Part shown: positions 10,801 through 20,170 of the stretch, piece by piece
Numbering within the stretch: position 1 is the first letter of the stretch
Layout of the letters: each line of letters opens with the position of its first letter
Translations under genes and position numbers: made by a program
Assembly: GCF_040183065.1 (NCBI RefSeq)
Contig: NC_091125.1
Span: 118,530,121 to 118,594,120, forward strand
DNA: 64,000 nucleotides
DNA from: Periplaneta americana
Lineage: Eukaryota; Arthropoda; Insecta; Blattodea; Blattidae
Direction: 5' to 3'
Notes under the pieces: generated by a model
Database searches by the model: none
Told to the model about the DNA's origin: nothing
What the model saw: only the letters and a program-made list of their open reading frames with translations

Positions 10801-13800
10801 AAAGAAAGGAAGAAGGGTAGGTCTACATGTTTCTTAAGCAATCCTCCACTGATGAAGGGGACGTGTCTGTTTATTATTTTAGTTAAATATGAGTGATGCC
10901 TTATTGGAGTCACTTCTGACATGAGGTTCCAACCATTCTTAGGACTGCTGGCTAAACACAACAGTACGTAAATACAATTTTATTTGGTTATTGTATTAAT
11001 AGATTGCAAACATAAATACCTGCTTCGATGTTATCCCATATGATCTCTACGTAGTTGTCCCTATCGGTGGCGCTCTGCATGTGGTGGAAGCCAAGTGTGT
11101 GGAGTAGTTCATGCTCGATGGTACCCAGTCGGAAACACCCCGCTCCAGGATTATTGGGCTCAAGGGTTAAGTATTGCCTCTGCTCAAAATGAAAATTCGT
11201 TTGTCAATGTTTATTATGGACTTGCAAGCGTTATATGAGAATGCGAGAATAGTCATTTACGATACAAATGTTGTGATCGAAGATGTGTGCGAAACGAGGG
11301 CGCAGGTCGAGTGTAGCAATGCTGCGAATAAAATAAAACGATTTTAACTTTGTGTCGTACACTACACGTGCTTCTCCACTGCTGTATTCTCCCTCATTGC
11401 AATAGTTTAACTTTATCACAGTGAAATCGGGTAAAGGTATACCTCAATGTTAGAGCACTTGGCTGCAGAACAGAGATCTCCGGTTCGAATCCGGATTAAC
11501 TCTATTTTTTATAATTATATTTAATTCTTTTATTGATTTATGTAGTTATCAGTAAGGTAGTTGTTGAATTTATAGTCTGTGCACATTTATTAACCGAAAA
11601 GAGTCATTTTTAAAGCAGGCCTGGCATTTTTTGCGCCGCTTTATTGATCGATTGCTGCTGTGTGACATCTGGTGGGAAATAATTGACAATCGGCGAAATC
11701 GGTTGAAAGTCAATGTTACAATACTTGTCACACTCTACCGTATAACAATCAGTTTTGAACATTCTTGTCTAGCGTTGAAAGATCAACTTTTAGGAGTGGC
11801 TGCCTAAAAATAGATTATAATTAACAGAAAGTATTGAATCAACTACCATAGTCAGTTTGGTAGATTGTCACAAGAAGTCCGAGATTCTAATGCGAAATAT
11901 GCACATTTTAAGAGATGTGAAAAATGCAGATGTAGGTTACTATATTGTTACGACATTGCTCGTGATGATCTATGAAAAATGAATATGCTTTACATCAGGA
12001 TGATGATTATGTTGGTAATGGTGCTGGTGATGAGTAATAGAGAAATAATTAATGGAGTCGAGGCAAGAGATACTCGATAACCTGCCGCAAACACTTTCTT
12101 TGTCCTCTACTTGGACTCTCCAGGATTAGAAATCTGGTGTCTTTGGCGTTGAGGCACCAAATGGTACTCACCCCTCCGATGCGGCCTACGTTGGATGAGC
12201 ATCCAGAGCCGCCTCTGATGTGGACATAATCAACATCTGTGTCAGGGTTGTATTCACGTAGGCGTATGCAGGTCAGAGCGTGGTACTGATCCACGGCCTT
12301 CAGAATTTGAGCTTTCTGTTCTTCATCTGCATTAATAAAAACATGTCTCAATAATATTTAAAATATATTTTATATGAAAAAAAGTGCAAGCTTCATGGGA
12401 TTACAGAAGCGAAAGAATATTCTATATAATATTATATTTATGCTTCTGACAATGAAGAATGTCACTTCGAAACTAGTCAGCCAGGTAAAATTCTTCATTT
12501 TAACACAGTAAAGAGGTTACAAAGTTAATCACTAATTATTTAATTACAATTTTAAACTAGATTTGTAACACAAAAATATGTACGCTTACTTAAGGCTGGC
12601 TCACATTAAACCGGGAACGGAAACGACAACGAGAATGAAATAAAGTATTTAAATATGAGCATTCACAATTAACGAGAAGCTTGCTGGAGCCCGAACGGGA
12701 ACGGAGAGTTGGCCAAGTTTTAACTTTACCGTTCTCGTTTCCGATCACAGCCTACTAGATTCATTCTGTTGCACACGCTTTTTGTCTTGCACAATTCTAG
12801 CTCTCTCATTTTTTCTATAAAATTATACGCTTTGACATATAAAAAATATTCCGCAAACCATCATTATACTTGTCGAATAGATCTAGTGAGTACGAATATA
12901 AATAAATAGTCGCTTGTGTGCAGTGAATCCAGAAATATCCATTTAAACCATTCAGTCAGCACAAAATTAATTCTCGCTCGTATTTACTGTTAGACACAAC
13001 ACGAAATTGTTTTCTACAGAGACTGAATAAATCAATTTAACTTGCGTTTTCCAGTATTATCTTATTGATAACTCAGGAAAACCCATTCAACGTCTGCGCG
13101 AATAAATGCCTCTTAGCAGTAAGGAAATAGCCCCTAAAGCAAACACGTGTAGAATATTCTATCTAGAAGAAGCAGCCACTATGTTATATAAATTGAAGTA
13201 TCTTTGTAGAGTTATTGAAAGCTAACAGAAGAATAAAATCATATAAGAGACAACGTTTTTAGATTTTTAAGATGATGGCCACTCCAGATTTCTGTGTAGA
13301 AGTGAGCTCTGAACTGTGAAAATAGAGATGAGAGCAGAGTACAGGCAACAGAAACGGGGTTTATAAGGTCCGGACTGGGAGACGGAATCTGAAAGTCATT
13401 TTCCTGCAATTATGAACAACTACACTCACCGGCAAAAATACCGGGCCACCTAAAGTTTCTCAATTTTTTTATGAGGTGAGAATCAGAAAACCAATTATGA
13501 AATGCAAAGTACTCAAATATTATTCAAAATTACAATTCATAAATAAGCATGGCAACGTAATAAACCTTCCTATGAATTATGGAAAAATTTACCCAACAGT
13601 TGAGACGTCATTACTGCCCTATGAACATCAGGGTAAACTAAATTATAATGTAAATTGTATATATTATTTTATTTATTTTGTTTGTTTAATTTTATTTAGT
13701 ATTTAATATATTTTATTGGGGTGATTGGAAGAATTAAATAACTCTTTTTTTTAATATACATTAATTTATGGATACTTGATCCAATTTTGTTGATTATAAG

Positions 13801-16526
13801 ATTAAATATGTTTTTTTTTTAAATCGTAAAAATATTTTTTTCATATAGCAGAAGCACTAATTTTCGTTGGTCGGGCAGGTTTTCGGCTTTGCGGGCGCTG
13901 TTAGTCTTCCTTTCTCGATCATTGTTCTTCGCCATTTATCGACCTCTATAAACAAAAATCGGTAGCAGTAAGGTGTGGAGACCTTGGTGGCCAATGTATG
14001 TCTTCACCTCGGCAGATCAGAACGACACGTACTATTCCTTTGTACGTAGTCATTTGCTCTCCCATATTGTTAATTATTAAATCTGTATTAATAATTAGTG
14101 ATGATATTAATATAATAATGATTATGCTTAATAATATTTTTATTGATATATAAAATATTTCATTTGAGGCTAGTCTTGCTACATAAATAAATAATATTAA
14201 TATTCCTCCTAGGAAGATTAAAAATAGAATATATGAAAATCAAAATCTTTGTGATAGTAAACCTCTTATTATACATACAATAATTATTTGAATTAGTAAT
14301 ATGAGTCCTATTGCCAATGGATGTCTTATTTGTGTGAAAAGTATTCTTGCAGTTAATATTATAATTATAATATTTTTAATATCATAAAATAGTTTATTTA
14401 AAATATTAGTTTTGGGAATTAATGAAAAGATTTATCTTTTTTCTGAAGTTTTAAAAGGTATTCCTTATTTTTGGTTTACAAGACCAATATTTTTGTTAAA
14501 TTATTAAAACTAATGAAAATTATCTTTTTTTCTATTATATTTTTTGTGGTATTTGGGTTTTTTCTTCTAATCGTGATGTTAGAAGAGTTGTACAATCAGA
14601 AATAATATTAAGCAAAACATAGTTTTTTGCAAATAAGTGAAAAACAAGAGGAATATTGGCATTAGCGACTTGACTCTGTACAACAAATGAAAAGTGACAG
14701 ACTTCCAAAGAATTTCTTTGAATTTAGAGCAGGAGAACGAAGAAATATTACTCTACAATACGTATCGTACGATTCATCAGTTTTCTCTGTTTTGCATCGA
14801 TTGGCTAATATGTGTATTTATAATTCTTAGATAGGGCTATATAATTATACCAATATTGGCAAACAAGTTAGTAACTTCATTCTTATGCTGTGGAATTTAG
14901 AACCTACATAAGTTGCATATTTGGTTACATAAATATTACGTTATATGTGGAGCAGTGGTATAATAAAATAGAGGAAAAGTTTGAAAAGGACGAGAAGCGG
15001 TCAAGTTTTTTTTTTATATTTTCGAGATTTATGCATTTAACAAACAAATAGCATATAGGCTACTATTTTTGATCGATGATCGTAGTTTAAATTTAAATAA
15101 ATAACCATTTATCGTGTTGTACAATCAACTTATATGGCATGACAACAACAACAACGATAAGTATGAAATAACACACCATCGTTGGAAATTTTTAATTAAA
15201 AATATCACTAAAAATTCGAATATCTTTATCATGAATACGCAATACTTACCTTTCTGCACTGCAGAGAAAAGAGTAGTAGGTATGTAAGGTATGAAAAATT
15301 GCAGCTTTACAAAAACAAACTATTTAATACAATTCAATAATAGTTACCGGTATTACTATATTTGAAGTAGACTATATTATATATTCACAAAGTCCTTTCT
15401 AGTAATACAGTAGGAGGTGGAGGAATTCGTGCTGAGATAAGTACTGTACGAATGGAGGGGGGATGTTTTTTATTTAACTGCAGGAAAATGTACTCGTGTG
15501 AAAAGTAGAGAGACACAATTGGAATAGCACTGGGCTAATACCACAGTCTAGTATATACAGTCACGAAGCTTGAGTTGTGAGGGTGCTAGGAACAATAGAT
15601 TGTGCCGGTACTATTTCGCATTGTCTGTAATGAGGCAATATTAGCGATCCTAGTGGTTAGCAACTATCTATGGATGCATATTTACTACGTATTGAGCTTC
15701 GTGACTGTATATACTAGACTGTGCTAATACTTAAAATATAACGAAGCGGGAGACAGAAAAGAAAAGAGAGACGAAGGAAAGATTTCTACTTACTGAACAC
15801 TGAATCTATGACGTATGGCACTGTTCTATCAGGCCAACGATATTTTGTGTTGATGATCCCGTTTCTAAGTCCAAGCTTCTGTTCTTCAGTTAGTATGATA
15901 TCTCCTTCAAAATGGCCGCTCAGCTCCCATGCATTTTGTTTTTCTCTGACATCTGGAATAATGGAACAGTTAATTTTTATTTTGAGATTTAGTGACAGTA
16001 ATCAATAAAATTAAATTTGTTCTTATTTTTAAGTATAAGTATATTATATGACCTTAAATGGAGTGGAGGGAAAGTACAAATACGGTACATCATTGAATCA
16101 AAATATCACTATGTTTCAATTATTTATTAATAATATGTTCTTATTTCTCCTTCTCGTCAAGCATCTCAGAAATGCCCTATATTATGAGTATTGTACAGAA
16201 TTTAAGAAATTTCACTTTTTTGAATTTATTTATGGAGATAATGATGCTTTGAAAGCTTCTTGCAATTGACGTTCAACAAGATGACTTAAAAAATGTACAA
16301 ACTATTTTTTTCTTGTAGCTCCGGCGCATACATAACTCACAAACAATTACTTCTTAACTGCTGTTTATAATCATACAATCCTCTCATTTTAAGCGACATC
16401 AAATAATTTTATTGTAGAAGTATTTTTCCAGAATTAATAAAATTACTGTATGAGCGTCATCTCACCTACGGCTCTTCCTCTACAACTTGTTACAGCTATC
16501 GCCAATATCAGCACACAAATATACAT
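4725..16526 (-). CDS. Astacin-family (M12A) secreted zinc metalloprotease, copy A, six exons
   Basis: The CDS is join(16466-16526, 15794-15952, 12172-12326, 11020-11179, 9651-9784, 4725-4805) on the minus strand, 750 nt or 249 aa with stop. Every intron is GT-AG. In order the protein shows a signal peptide ([15 protein letters not shown]), a short propeptide with the FEGD aspartate switch, a mature N-terminus around [12 protein letters not shown], the zinc site [11 protein letters not shown] (HExxHxxGFxH), DRDNY, the Met-turn region and a C-terminal MYDC. The four Cys of the single-domain family are present (TCIRL, SGCSS, AGCFR, MYDC), and there are no EGF or CUB domains. Astacins cleave extracellular proteins in digestion, hatching or matrix turnover; the substrate here is unknown. 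Oddities are Leu in place of the Met-turn Met (SVLHY) and Met after the third zinc His. The family call is very secure. Activity is not, because of the Met-turn change. Confidence 0.9.
5190..5270 (+). mobile_element. tRNA-like SINE head inside the Tc1 element
   Basis: GTGTGGCCCAGTGGTAAGAA (A-box-like), then GTGAGTTCGCCTCC (B-box-like), then a T-rich tail. Not a functional tRNA. Confidence 0.5.
5526..6348 (-). pseudogene. Tc1-like transposase, broken by a SINE and mutated
   Basis: Minus-strand pieces in order: [15 protein letters not shown] (first catalytic Asp), [31 protein letters not shown] (second Asp), VDWPPNSPD, then after the [20 protein letters not shown]. The spacing is DD34, but the final catalytic Glu is Gln (NPFQ in place of NPIE). 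The DNA-binding N-terminus is missing or unrecognisable and frames shift near 6104-6325. It cannot encode an active enzyme. The same family starts again at 63504. Confidence 0.88.
5754..6013 (-). mobile_element. tRNA-derived SINE nested in the Tc1 transposase
   Basis: Head CACACCTGTGGAGTAACGG with B box GGTTCGAATCCCGGTC, body with AACCCCGG-type motifs, and a poly(A) tail (poly-T on plus). It is flanked by an 11-bp direct repeat ATATCTGGTGA at 5743-5753 and 6014-6024, inside the transposase frame. Confidence 0.92.
6600..6690 (-). mobile_element. tRNA-like SINE in the Tc1 element
   Basis: The minus strand has a B box GGTTCGAATCTCCC, a tRNA-like head ATGGCATTGGTATATTGAAC and a (TA)n plus poly-T tail. 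Confidence 0.5.
7194..7510 (-). pseudogene. hAT/CGGBP1-like domain fragment, unit A
   Basis: The minus strand reads [19 protein letters not shown], then [20 protein letters not shown] and [14 protein letters not shown], the arrangement found in CGGBP1-like proteins derived from hAT transposases. The 62-codon open part lacks a full domain. The matching stretch in B is riddled with stops. Confidence 0.5.
7573..7645 (-). mobile_element. tRNA-like SINE head, unit A
   Basis: The minus strand has a full acceptor stem (TCCTGAG with CTCAGGA), A box TAGCTCAGTCGGTAGAGCG and B box GGTTCGATACCC, but the anticodon stem does not pair. It is more likely a SINE head or tRNA pseudogene than a tRNA gene. A second, partial copy lies at 7845-7885. 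Confidence 0.6.
7686..8002. repeat. Inverted repeat around the SINE heads, unit A
   Basis: About 95 bp beginning CTCAAGTGGGCTGACAGGAC at 7689 returns in reverse at 7907-8000 (GTCTTGTTAGTCCACTTGAG). The arms flank the partial SINE head. Unit B has the same at 27965-28280. Confidence 0.75.
7845..7885 (-). mobile_element. Partial tRNA-like SINE head, unit A
   Basis: Carries GATCGATACCGGGCTCC-type B-box and acceptor sequence plus the flanking AATAATTTCGAGGGAAAAA shared with 7550. It is cut before the A box. Confidence 0.5.
8456..9216. mobile_element. TTAA-flanked foldback element, 761 bp
   Basis: A near-complete palindrome: left arm GGGGAATTGGACGTTATCGC, right arm its near complement, with arms of about 370 bp each. 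It is flanked by TTAA on both sides. Unit B (28744) has a single TTAA, the empty site. There is no ORF. The TTAA target suggests mobilisation by a piggyBac-type enzyme. It lies in astacin A intron 5. Confidence 0.88.
9651..9784 (-). CDS. Astacin A exon 5: Met-turn exon
   Basis: 134 nt, acceptor TTGCAG, donor GTAAGT. It reads KEHNFNKYD, then [16 protein letters not shown]. The Met-turn Met is Leu (CTG); the Tyr ligand is kept. The paralogous exon at 29182-29315 has SIMHYGAYAFS. Confidence 0.93.
9785..11019 (-). other. Astacin A intron 4
   Basis: 1.2 kb, phase 1. Its downstream half is the ~60-bp minisatellite. 10381-11019 shows no gene. Confidence 0.8.
9868..10375. repeat. Minisatellite of about 60 bp in astacin A intron 4
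   Basis: About eight imperfect units with core AAAAGGCACAATAGGCAGGC, then AAAGGCAATTAAAACATGAA and CATTGTAAATCTAG. Unit B has the same array with more units. Confidence 0.9.
11020..11179 (-). CDS. Astacin A exon 4: zinc-binding helix
   Basis: 160 nt, acceptor GAGCAG, donor GTATTT. It carries [15 protein letters not shown] with the three zinc His and the catalytic Glu, then [13 protein letters not shown]. The residue after the third His is Met; most astacins have Glu there, which pairs with the buried N-terminus. Confidence 0.95.
11180..12171 (-). other. Astacin A intron 3
   Basis: 992 bp, phase 0. It contains the tRNA-Cys-like pseudogene. The rest is unremarkable AT-rich sequence shared with unit B. 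Confidence 0.8.
11429..11503 (+). pseudogene. tRNA-Cys-like pseudogene, unit A
   Basis: The anticodon loop CTGCAGA would give GCA (Cys). The T arm TCCGGTTCGAATCCGGA is perfect, but the acceptor, D arm and anticodon stem are degraded. Probably a dead tRNA or SINE head. Confidence 0.6.
12172..12326 (-). CDS. Astacin A exon 3: N-terminal catalytic subdomain
   Basis: 155 nt, acceptor ATGCAG, donor GTGAGT, phase 1 to 0. It encodes [18 protein letters not shown] and [12 protein letters not shown], the helix and beta-sheet half of the astacin fold with two of the four disulfide Cys. Confidence 0.92.
13703..13809 (+). pseudogene. NUMT: fragment of mitochondrial 16S rRNA
   Basis: TTTTATTGGGGTGATTGGAA and later TTGATCCAATTTTGTTGATT match the highly conserved domain V region of insect mitochondrial large-subunit rRNA. 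It stops before the GGGATAACAGCG block. Confidence 0.7.
13860..14060 (-). pseudogene. Mariner/Tc1-like transposase scrap
   Basis: The minus strand reads [18 protein letters not shown], close to the WPPRSPDLTPxDFFLW block around the third catalytic residue of mariner-type transposases. Nothing else of the enzyme is visible. Sits between the two mitochondrial pieces. Confidence 0.5.
14383..14446 (+). pseudogene. NUMT-borne mitochondrial tRNA-Pro
   Basis: The anticodon loop TTTTGGG gives TGG (Pro). The acceptor pairs CATAAAA with TTTTCTG apart from one mismatch. Located next to ND6 as in insect mtDNA. Confidence 0.75.
14448..14510 (-). pseudogene. NUMT-borne mitochondrial tRNA-Thr
   Basis: Minus strand, acceptor GTTTTAA with TTAAAAC, anticodon loop CTTGTAA (TGT, Thr). 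63 nt as expected for an insect mitochondrial tRNA. Confidence 0.8.
15542..15723. mobile_element. MITE, about 182 bp, unit A copy 2
   Basis: Ends CACAGTCTAGTATATACAGT and its complement. It is flanked by GCTAATAC on the left and (G)CTAATAC on the right, consistent with an 8-bp hAT-type duplication. It lies in astacin A intron 2. Confidence 0.85.
15794..15952 (-). CDS. Astacin A exon 2: propeptide and mature N-terminus
   Basis: The acceptor is TTCCAG and the donor GTAAGT, length 159 nt (phase 1 to 1). It encodes the FEGD aspartate switch, a linker [13 protein letters not shown] and the mature start [13 protein letters not shown]. In astacins the Asp of FxGD ligates the zinc in the zymogen. 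Confidence 0.9.
15953..16465 (-). other. Astacin A intron 1
   Basis: 513 bp, phase 1, AT-rich, with 43 bp difference in length from B. The open frame near 16048 recurs in B but has no recognisable product. Confidence 0.8.
16466..16526 (-). CDS. Astacin A exon 1: signal peptide
   Basis: The ATG at 16526 opens 20 codons that read as a hydrophobic signal peptide ending near TSCRGRAV. The donor after the last G is GTGAG (phase 1). The same exon is identical in protein at 43145-43205. Confidence 0.85.
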
Positions 16527-16660
16527 TTTGCTGTCTGTTAAACAGGCTTCTGTATGGTCTGACTGTCGAACATTTATTAGATGTCCACTCATGGACTGTC
16601 TATTTAAAAGCCACGATATATAATGGATAAGATTATCGACTTAAAATGTTACACAATGCA
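16527..16660 (-). promoter_or_regulatory. Putative promoter of astacin A
   Basis: Upstream of the start codon the minus strand has TTTTAAATA, which could serve as a TATA-like box, and further down TCAGACC, which resembles an arthropod initiator. The block is conserved in copy B except for a 12-bp indel between the two motifs. Only a weak inference. Confidence 0.25.
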
Positions 16661-17897
16661 ATCTAATGATGATTGTCATATCTCTGTATTAAAATCTTGA
16701 GTATTTGTAGGAACTTACTATTATTTTTTTTCAGTTACGCAACTTATTTGACAACGCTCTGTAAATCCCGTAATACGATAAAACAAAACATTATCTTCAT
16801 CTTATTCGATATTGTTTGCTCAGCTAAATAGCCCGTATCGGCAGTCAAAATAATGTATAATATGTCAACTCAATGTTGCATTAATTCCACTCATGATATT
16901 ATCTGACATGGTTTACACCGCTGTCCTTCAAGAAGTGTCGCGTCAAAAAGATTTGACGTTGTTATTTAGTCAACTGTCCGAAGACAGATCTGGACCTCAC
17001 AAGTGTTACTAACAAGGCATCACTTACGAGGCAACTAAGTCAGGAGATAATGAGGTAGGGTGGCCAGTTCCTTTCCCTCTCCATTGCATACATCGCCGAC
17101 TAGTTACATGTTACATATTACACTAATGAGACTTCAGTTGTATGTAACATATTTTGCAAATTTTTCAGGAGGGTGCTTACAGACTTGCAGAACTAACGAT
17201 TTCTTCCCTTGCAAACCTTTCCTTAATATGCTTACAATGTGGAACCATCGAACCAAGCGAGTTTTTCACCTGTATGATTAGGGAATCGTAAAGATTTCAA
17301 TTTCAACTGTCAGATTCAATTAAAATGTAAGAATATTACTAAATTTGGACTAAACGTGTTTTTCCCCGGACCCTTCAGTTGTTCTTCCTCTGACACATAT
17401 CAAGTGAGATGTACTGCCTGATAATAGATGTACATATCATCCAGAACCACTATCAGAGAAATTATGTGACATTGTGATAGGCTACATTAAATACAGGCAC
17501 GAAGGGATTCAGTTATGACAATTAAAATGTCAACTAAAATCGTTAGAATGTAAAAATAATATATCATGCATAGTGAAAACTTAAGCCTAAATTACTTATG
17601 TATTGTATGTGAATTAACACTCCATATCCGTTAACGACTTTTTTTTCAATGAAACCGTAAACATCTGAATTAGATATCATTCAGGTGGAAAGAGCTAATA
17701 GACCTTCGTTTCAAAGTAAACCTAGAATATATTATTAAAAATCCATTTATAATCGCCTGTTTGAACTTACACAAGAGTGCTTCCACAACAATCCATATCC
17801 GCTACGAGTGGATTCAAATATATGAAGGGTTGGGAATGATATAGTCCTAATCCACACAGACAATTTTACAGGAAAGCATGTTAAAGGTTTACCTTAA
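16661..17897. other. Upstream flank of astacin A, no gene seen
   Basis: AT-rich sequence shared with unit B (43331-45720) apart from two hAT-type insertions in B. No ORF of note and no repeat other than the MITE that follows. Confidence 0.5.
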
Positions 17898-18076
17898 GGG
17901 TCGTATTCATAGACATTTCGCAGCACGCGCTACGAGCGTACTAAGCTAGCCCCGGCTATCCACTGGTTATTAGTACAGAATTCAAATCATATCCTATCGC
18001 TAACACTGGCTTATGAATACGAAAAACGCTGATAATCCACCGAAAGCCCGCGCTAAAAATGTCTATGAATACGGCC
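17898..18076 (+). mobile_element. MITE, about 180 bp, same family
   Basis: Begins GGGTCGTATTCATAGACATT and ends with its near complement. It shares its interior (AGCCCCGGCTATCCA) with the copy at 51-231. It lies upstream of astacin A, in a stretch that unit B has lost. Confidence 0.75.
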
Positions 18077-18079
18077 TAG

Positions 18080-18870
18080 AGTCCAATGCTATTAGGTATG
18101 GTATCATAATTTCTTCAGCGTGTACCAGAGTTTTTTTAGGGTGCAGTAATACACAATTTGTGCAGTAATAGCCCAATATGTGCATTAATAAAACAAATTT
18201 TGTGCAGTAATAAAAGTTGAAAGACAACAACAGTTACCAAGTGAAAGCAATAGCCTTGTATTCATGGAAATTTGTATTGTATAAGATACACACAGTTGCA
18301 ATAAACAGAAAAGTACAAAGAATGTAAAAAATTATAACATAATTATGCAAAATTGATATAACGAATTTTTTCTTTGCTTAAGTACCTACTACGTCTTTTT
18401 ACTCACCAAACGTATGAATATCTATCGCACACGAAAACAGAAAGACTGTGCTGAAACCCCAGTATTTTCATGATTTCTAAATGTCTATTATTCAGACAGC
18501 AGGCCGCCTGATTGTAAACTTTTTTGTAGCCAGAATACTTAATATTTGCATGCTTAATAAAATTTATATTCAAACCTTATATTTCGGAGAAAAAGTCAAA
18601 AACAATTCTCTGTGATTACCTAGCAGCAACTCAACAACGTCAATGACGTCATGTGTATTGTAGGTGACGCCAAGCAACAAGCGAAGGAAATAATTACTGA
18701 AATCTAGACCGAAATAGTCAAATTTATTTTGACTAAATTGTAAAGTACGAGAATGAACAGTCATCCTCTCTATGAAAGTGGTCTAGTGCCTTTCATTGGT
18801 TACTTCAGGAATAAATATACGAAATTTGGGAGTATAGGTGGGCCTACGTCAAGGGAATCGAACTACTGTG
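18080..18870. other. Unit sequence with short direct repeats, no gene
   Basis: Around 18140-18215 the phrase GTGCAGTAATA recurs three to four times. The part from 18375 is shared with unit B (46148). No coding signal. Confidence 0.4.
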
Positions 18871-19032
18871 AGCGTTTTTGAATCACTTACGTCTGTGTTT
18901 CCGCGTCGGCCCGACGGAAAGATTTAAATATTCAGTTTCGGAGCCACTGTTCACTCTAAAAAGATGGATGGATACACCGATATGCGCTGCCTCCTGTTTC
19001 ACTGCTCTGCAATTTCCTGTAGACGTCACCGC

Positions 19033-19440
19033 CAACGCAGTTACCGTCACCACTGTCATCACTGAAGGAAGATATACTGCAGGTACTGTGTACAGAATGT
19101 CTCATAACCTATTTGCAATGCTGCCAGAAAAAAATTTCGAAGAATTGATGTCAGAAATGATCTCGAAGTAGACAGACGCTACCACCACCTTCGCCACCAC
19201 CGAAGGAAGATACTGTATAGCCTACTGTATACAGAACGTCTCCTAAATACCAATTGCCAGAAAAGATCTCGAAGCAGACGCCACCACCACCGCCACCACC
19301 ACCGAAGCAAGATATAGGCCTACTGTGTACAGAACGTCTCGGAAAATCCAGATTCCCTATTTACAGACTGCCAGAAACGATCTCGAAGCAGACGCCACCG
19401 CAACCATTGCCGTCGTTGAAGCAAAAGAGAACTTGAAGAC
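19033..19440. repeat. Degenerate ~110-bp tandem modules with ACC tracts, unit A
   Basis: Modules share GAAGGAAGATA, TGTACAGAACGTCTC and CTGCCAGAAA(A)GATCTCGAAG, separated by ACC-type triplets. About three modules here. Frames are open in part only because the triplets lack stops. Confidence 0.75.
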
Positions 19441-19445
19441 AAGGA

Positions 19446-19815
19446 GCGGAAGGTGTCGCTGACGTGGAAGCAGAAAACTCATTATCTAAAAAAAGGCTGT
19501 AGAGGGAAGACTGTATAGCAGAAGGAAACTTTAATTTCGCGGAAGGTGTCGCTGACGTGGAAGCAGAAAACTCATTATCTAAAAAAGGCTGTAGAGGGAA
19601 GACTGTATAGCAGAAGGAAACTTTAATTTCGCGGAAGGTGTCGCTGACGTGGAAGCAGAAAACTCATTATCTAAAAAAAGGCTGTAGAGGGAAGACTGTA
19701 TAGCAGAAGGAAACTTTAATTTCGCGGAAGGTGTCGCTGACGTGGAAGCAGAAAACTCATTATCTAAAAAAGGCTGTAGAGGAAAGACTGTGTTGCAGAA
19801 GGAGACTTTAATTTC
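19446..19815. repeat. Four-copy 93-bp minisatellite, unit A
   Basis: Near-identical units start at 19446, 19539, 19631 and 19724, each beginning GCGGAAGGTGTCGCTGACGT. Unit B has only two (47290, 47384). Confidence 0.95.
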
Positions 19816-20075
19816 GTGTCGAATTGTACAAGTCTTTTTGGTCTGAATAAATAATTCTAGTATTTCAAACTATCTTTTATTTATGTCCTACCTTAGCTAT
19901 AATGTGAGATATCTTAGAAGAAATTAACTAGGCTAATTACAACTCATAATGGAATTCGCTTATGGTACCTCCGCTGCCAGAGACCGTCGAATTGTACAAG
20001 TCTTTTTGGTCTAAATAAATAATTCTAGTCTACCTTAGCTATAATGTGAGATATCTTAGAAGAAATTAACTAGGA
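19816..20075. repeat. Direct duplication at the A/B junction
   Basis: GTCGAATTGTACAAGTCTTT and the following ~90-110 bp occur at 19818 and again from 19986, separated by about 55 bp. The second copy begins exactly where homology to the end of unit B stops. Confidence 0.8.
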
Positions 20076-20170
20076 CGCTGGGTAACTTTCGACGCTGAAC
20101 ACTGGACTCCTCTCGCTAGTGCTATCACCTTCATCTCACTCAGACGATAAATAATCATAGCAGCTGTTGG
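20076..20170 (+). mobile_element. 3' part of a tRNA-derived SINE
   Basis: GACGCTGGGTAACTTTCGAC to GATAAATAATCATAGCAGCT matches the 3' body of the SINE at 55479-55709. The head is missing. Confidence 0.7.

Larger units (their letters stand above)
14062..14574. pseudogene. NUMT: ND6 - tRNA-Pro - tRNA-Thr - ND4L block
   Basis: Minus strand: an ND6 fragment (14063-14372), reading [19 protein letters not shown] under the insect mitochondrial code with TGA as Trp. Plus: tRNA-Pro (14383-14446). Minus: tRNA-Thr (14448-14510). Plus: the first 20 codons of ND4L (14513-14573). This is the ancestral insect mitochondrial gene order. In nuclear DNA it cannot be expressed as such: TGA is a stop, and the ND6 start is out of frame. 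Confidence 0.9.
13383..14577. mobile_element. Composite insertion private to unit A
   Basis: Unit B reads across from GAGACGGGA to TATTAGAAGAG (37190-37205). In A these are separated by a Tc1-like end (CACTCACCGGCAAAAATACC at 13423), a 16S rRNA-like piece, a mariner transposase scrap and a block of mitochondrial ND6/tRNA/ND4L. Confidence 0.75.
12327..15793 (-). other. Astacin A intron 2
   Basis: 3.5 kb, phase 1. It carries the composite insertion 13383-14577 with mitochondrial DNA and a MITE at 15542-15723. Remaining parts (12327-13382, 14578-15541) match unit B and show no gene. Confidence 0.8.
235..19985. repeat. Segmental duplication unit A
   Basis: From about 235 the sequence is collinear with 23370 onward (unit B), and its first 3.4 kb also with 57016 onward (unit C). 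Homology to B runs to GCCAGAGACC at 19985, matching 47646. It contains the full astacin A gene. Its left end lies outside the window. Differences are mostly transposon insertions, one large replacement at 17450-18375, and scattered point changes. Confidence 0.85.

Noticed and set aside
11429..11503. Functional tRNA-Cys
   Set aside because: Only the anticodon loop and T arm are sound; other stems are degraded in both units.
16048..16269. 73-codon open frame and its longer relative at 42715-42993
   Set aside because: Both lie within astacin intron 1 on the opposite strand, differ by frameshifts and match no family I know.
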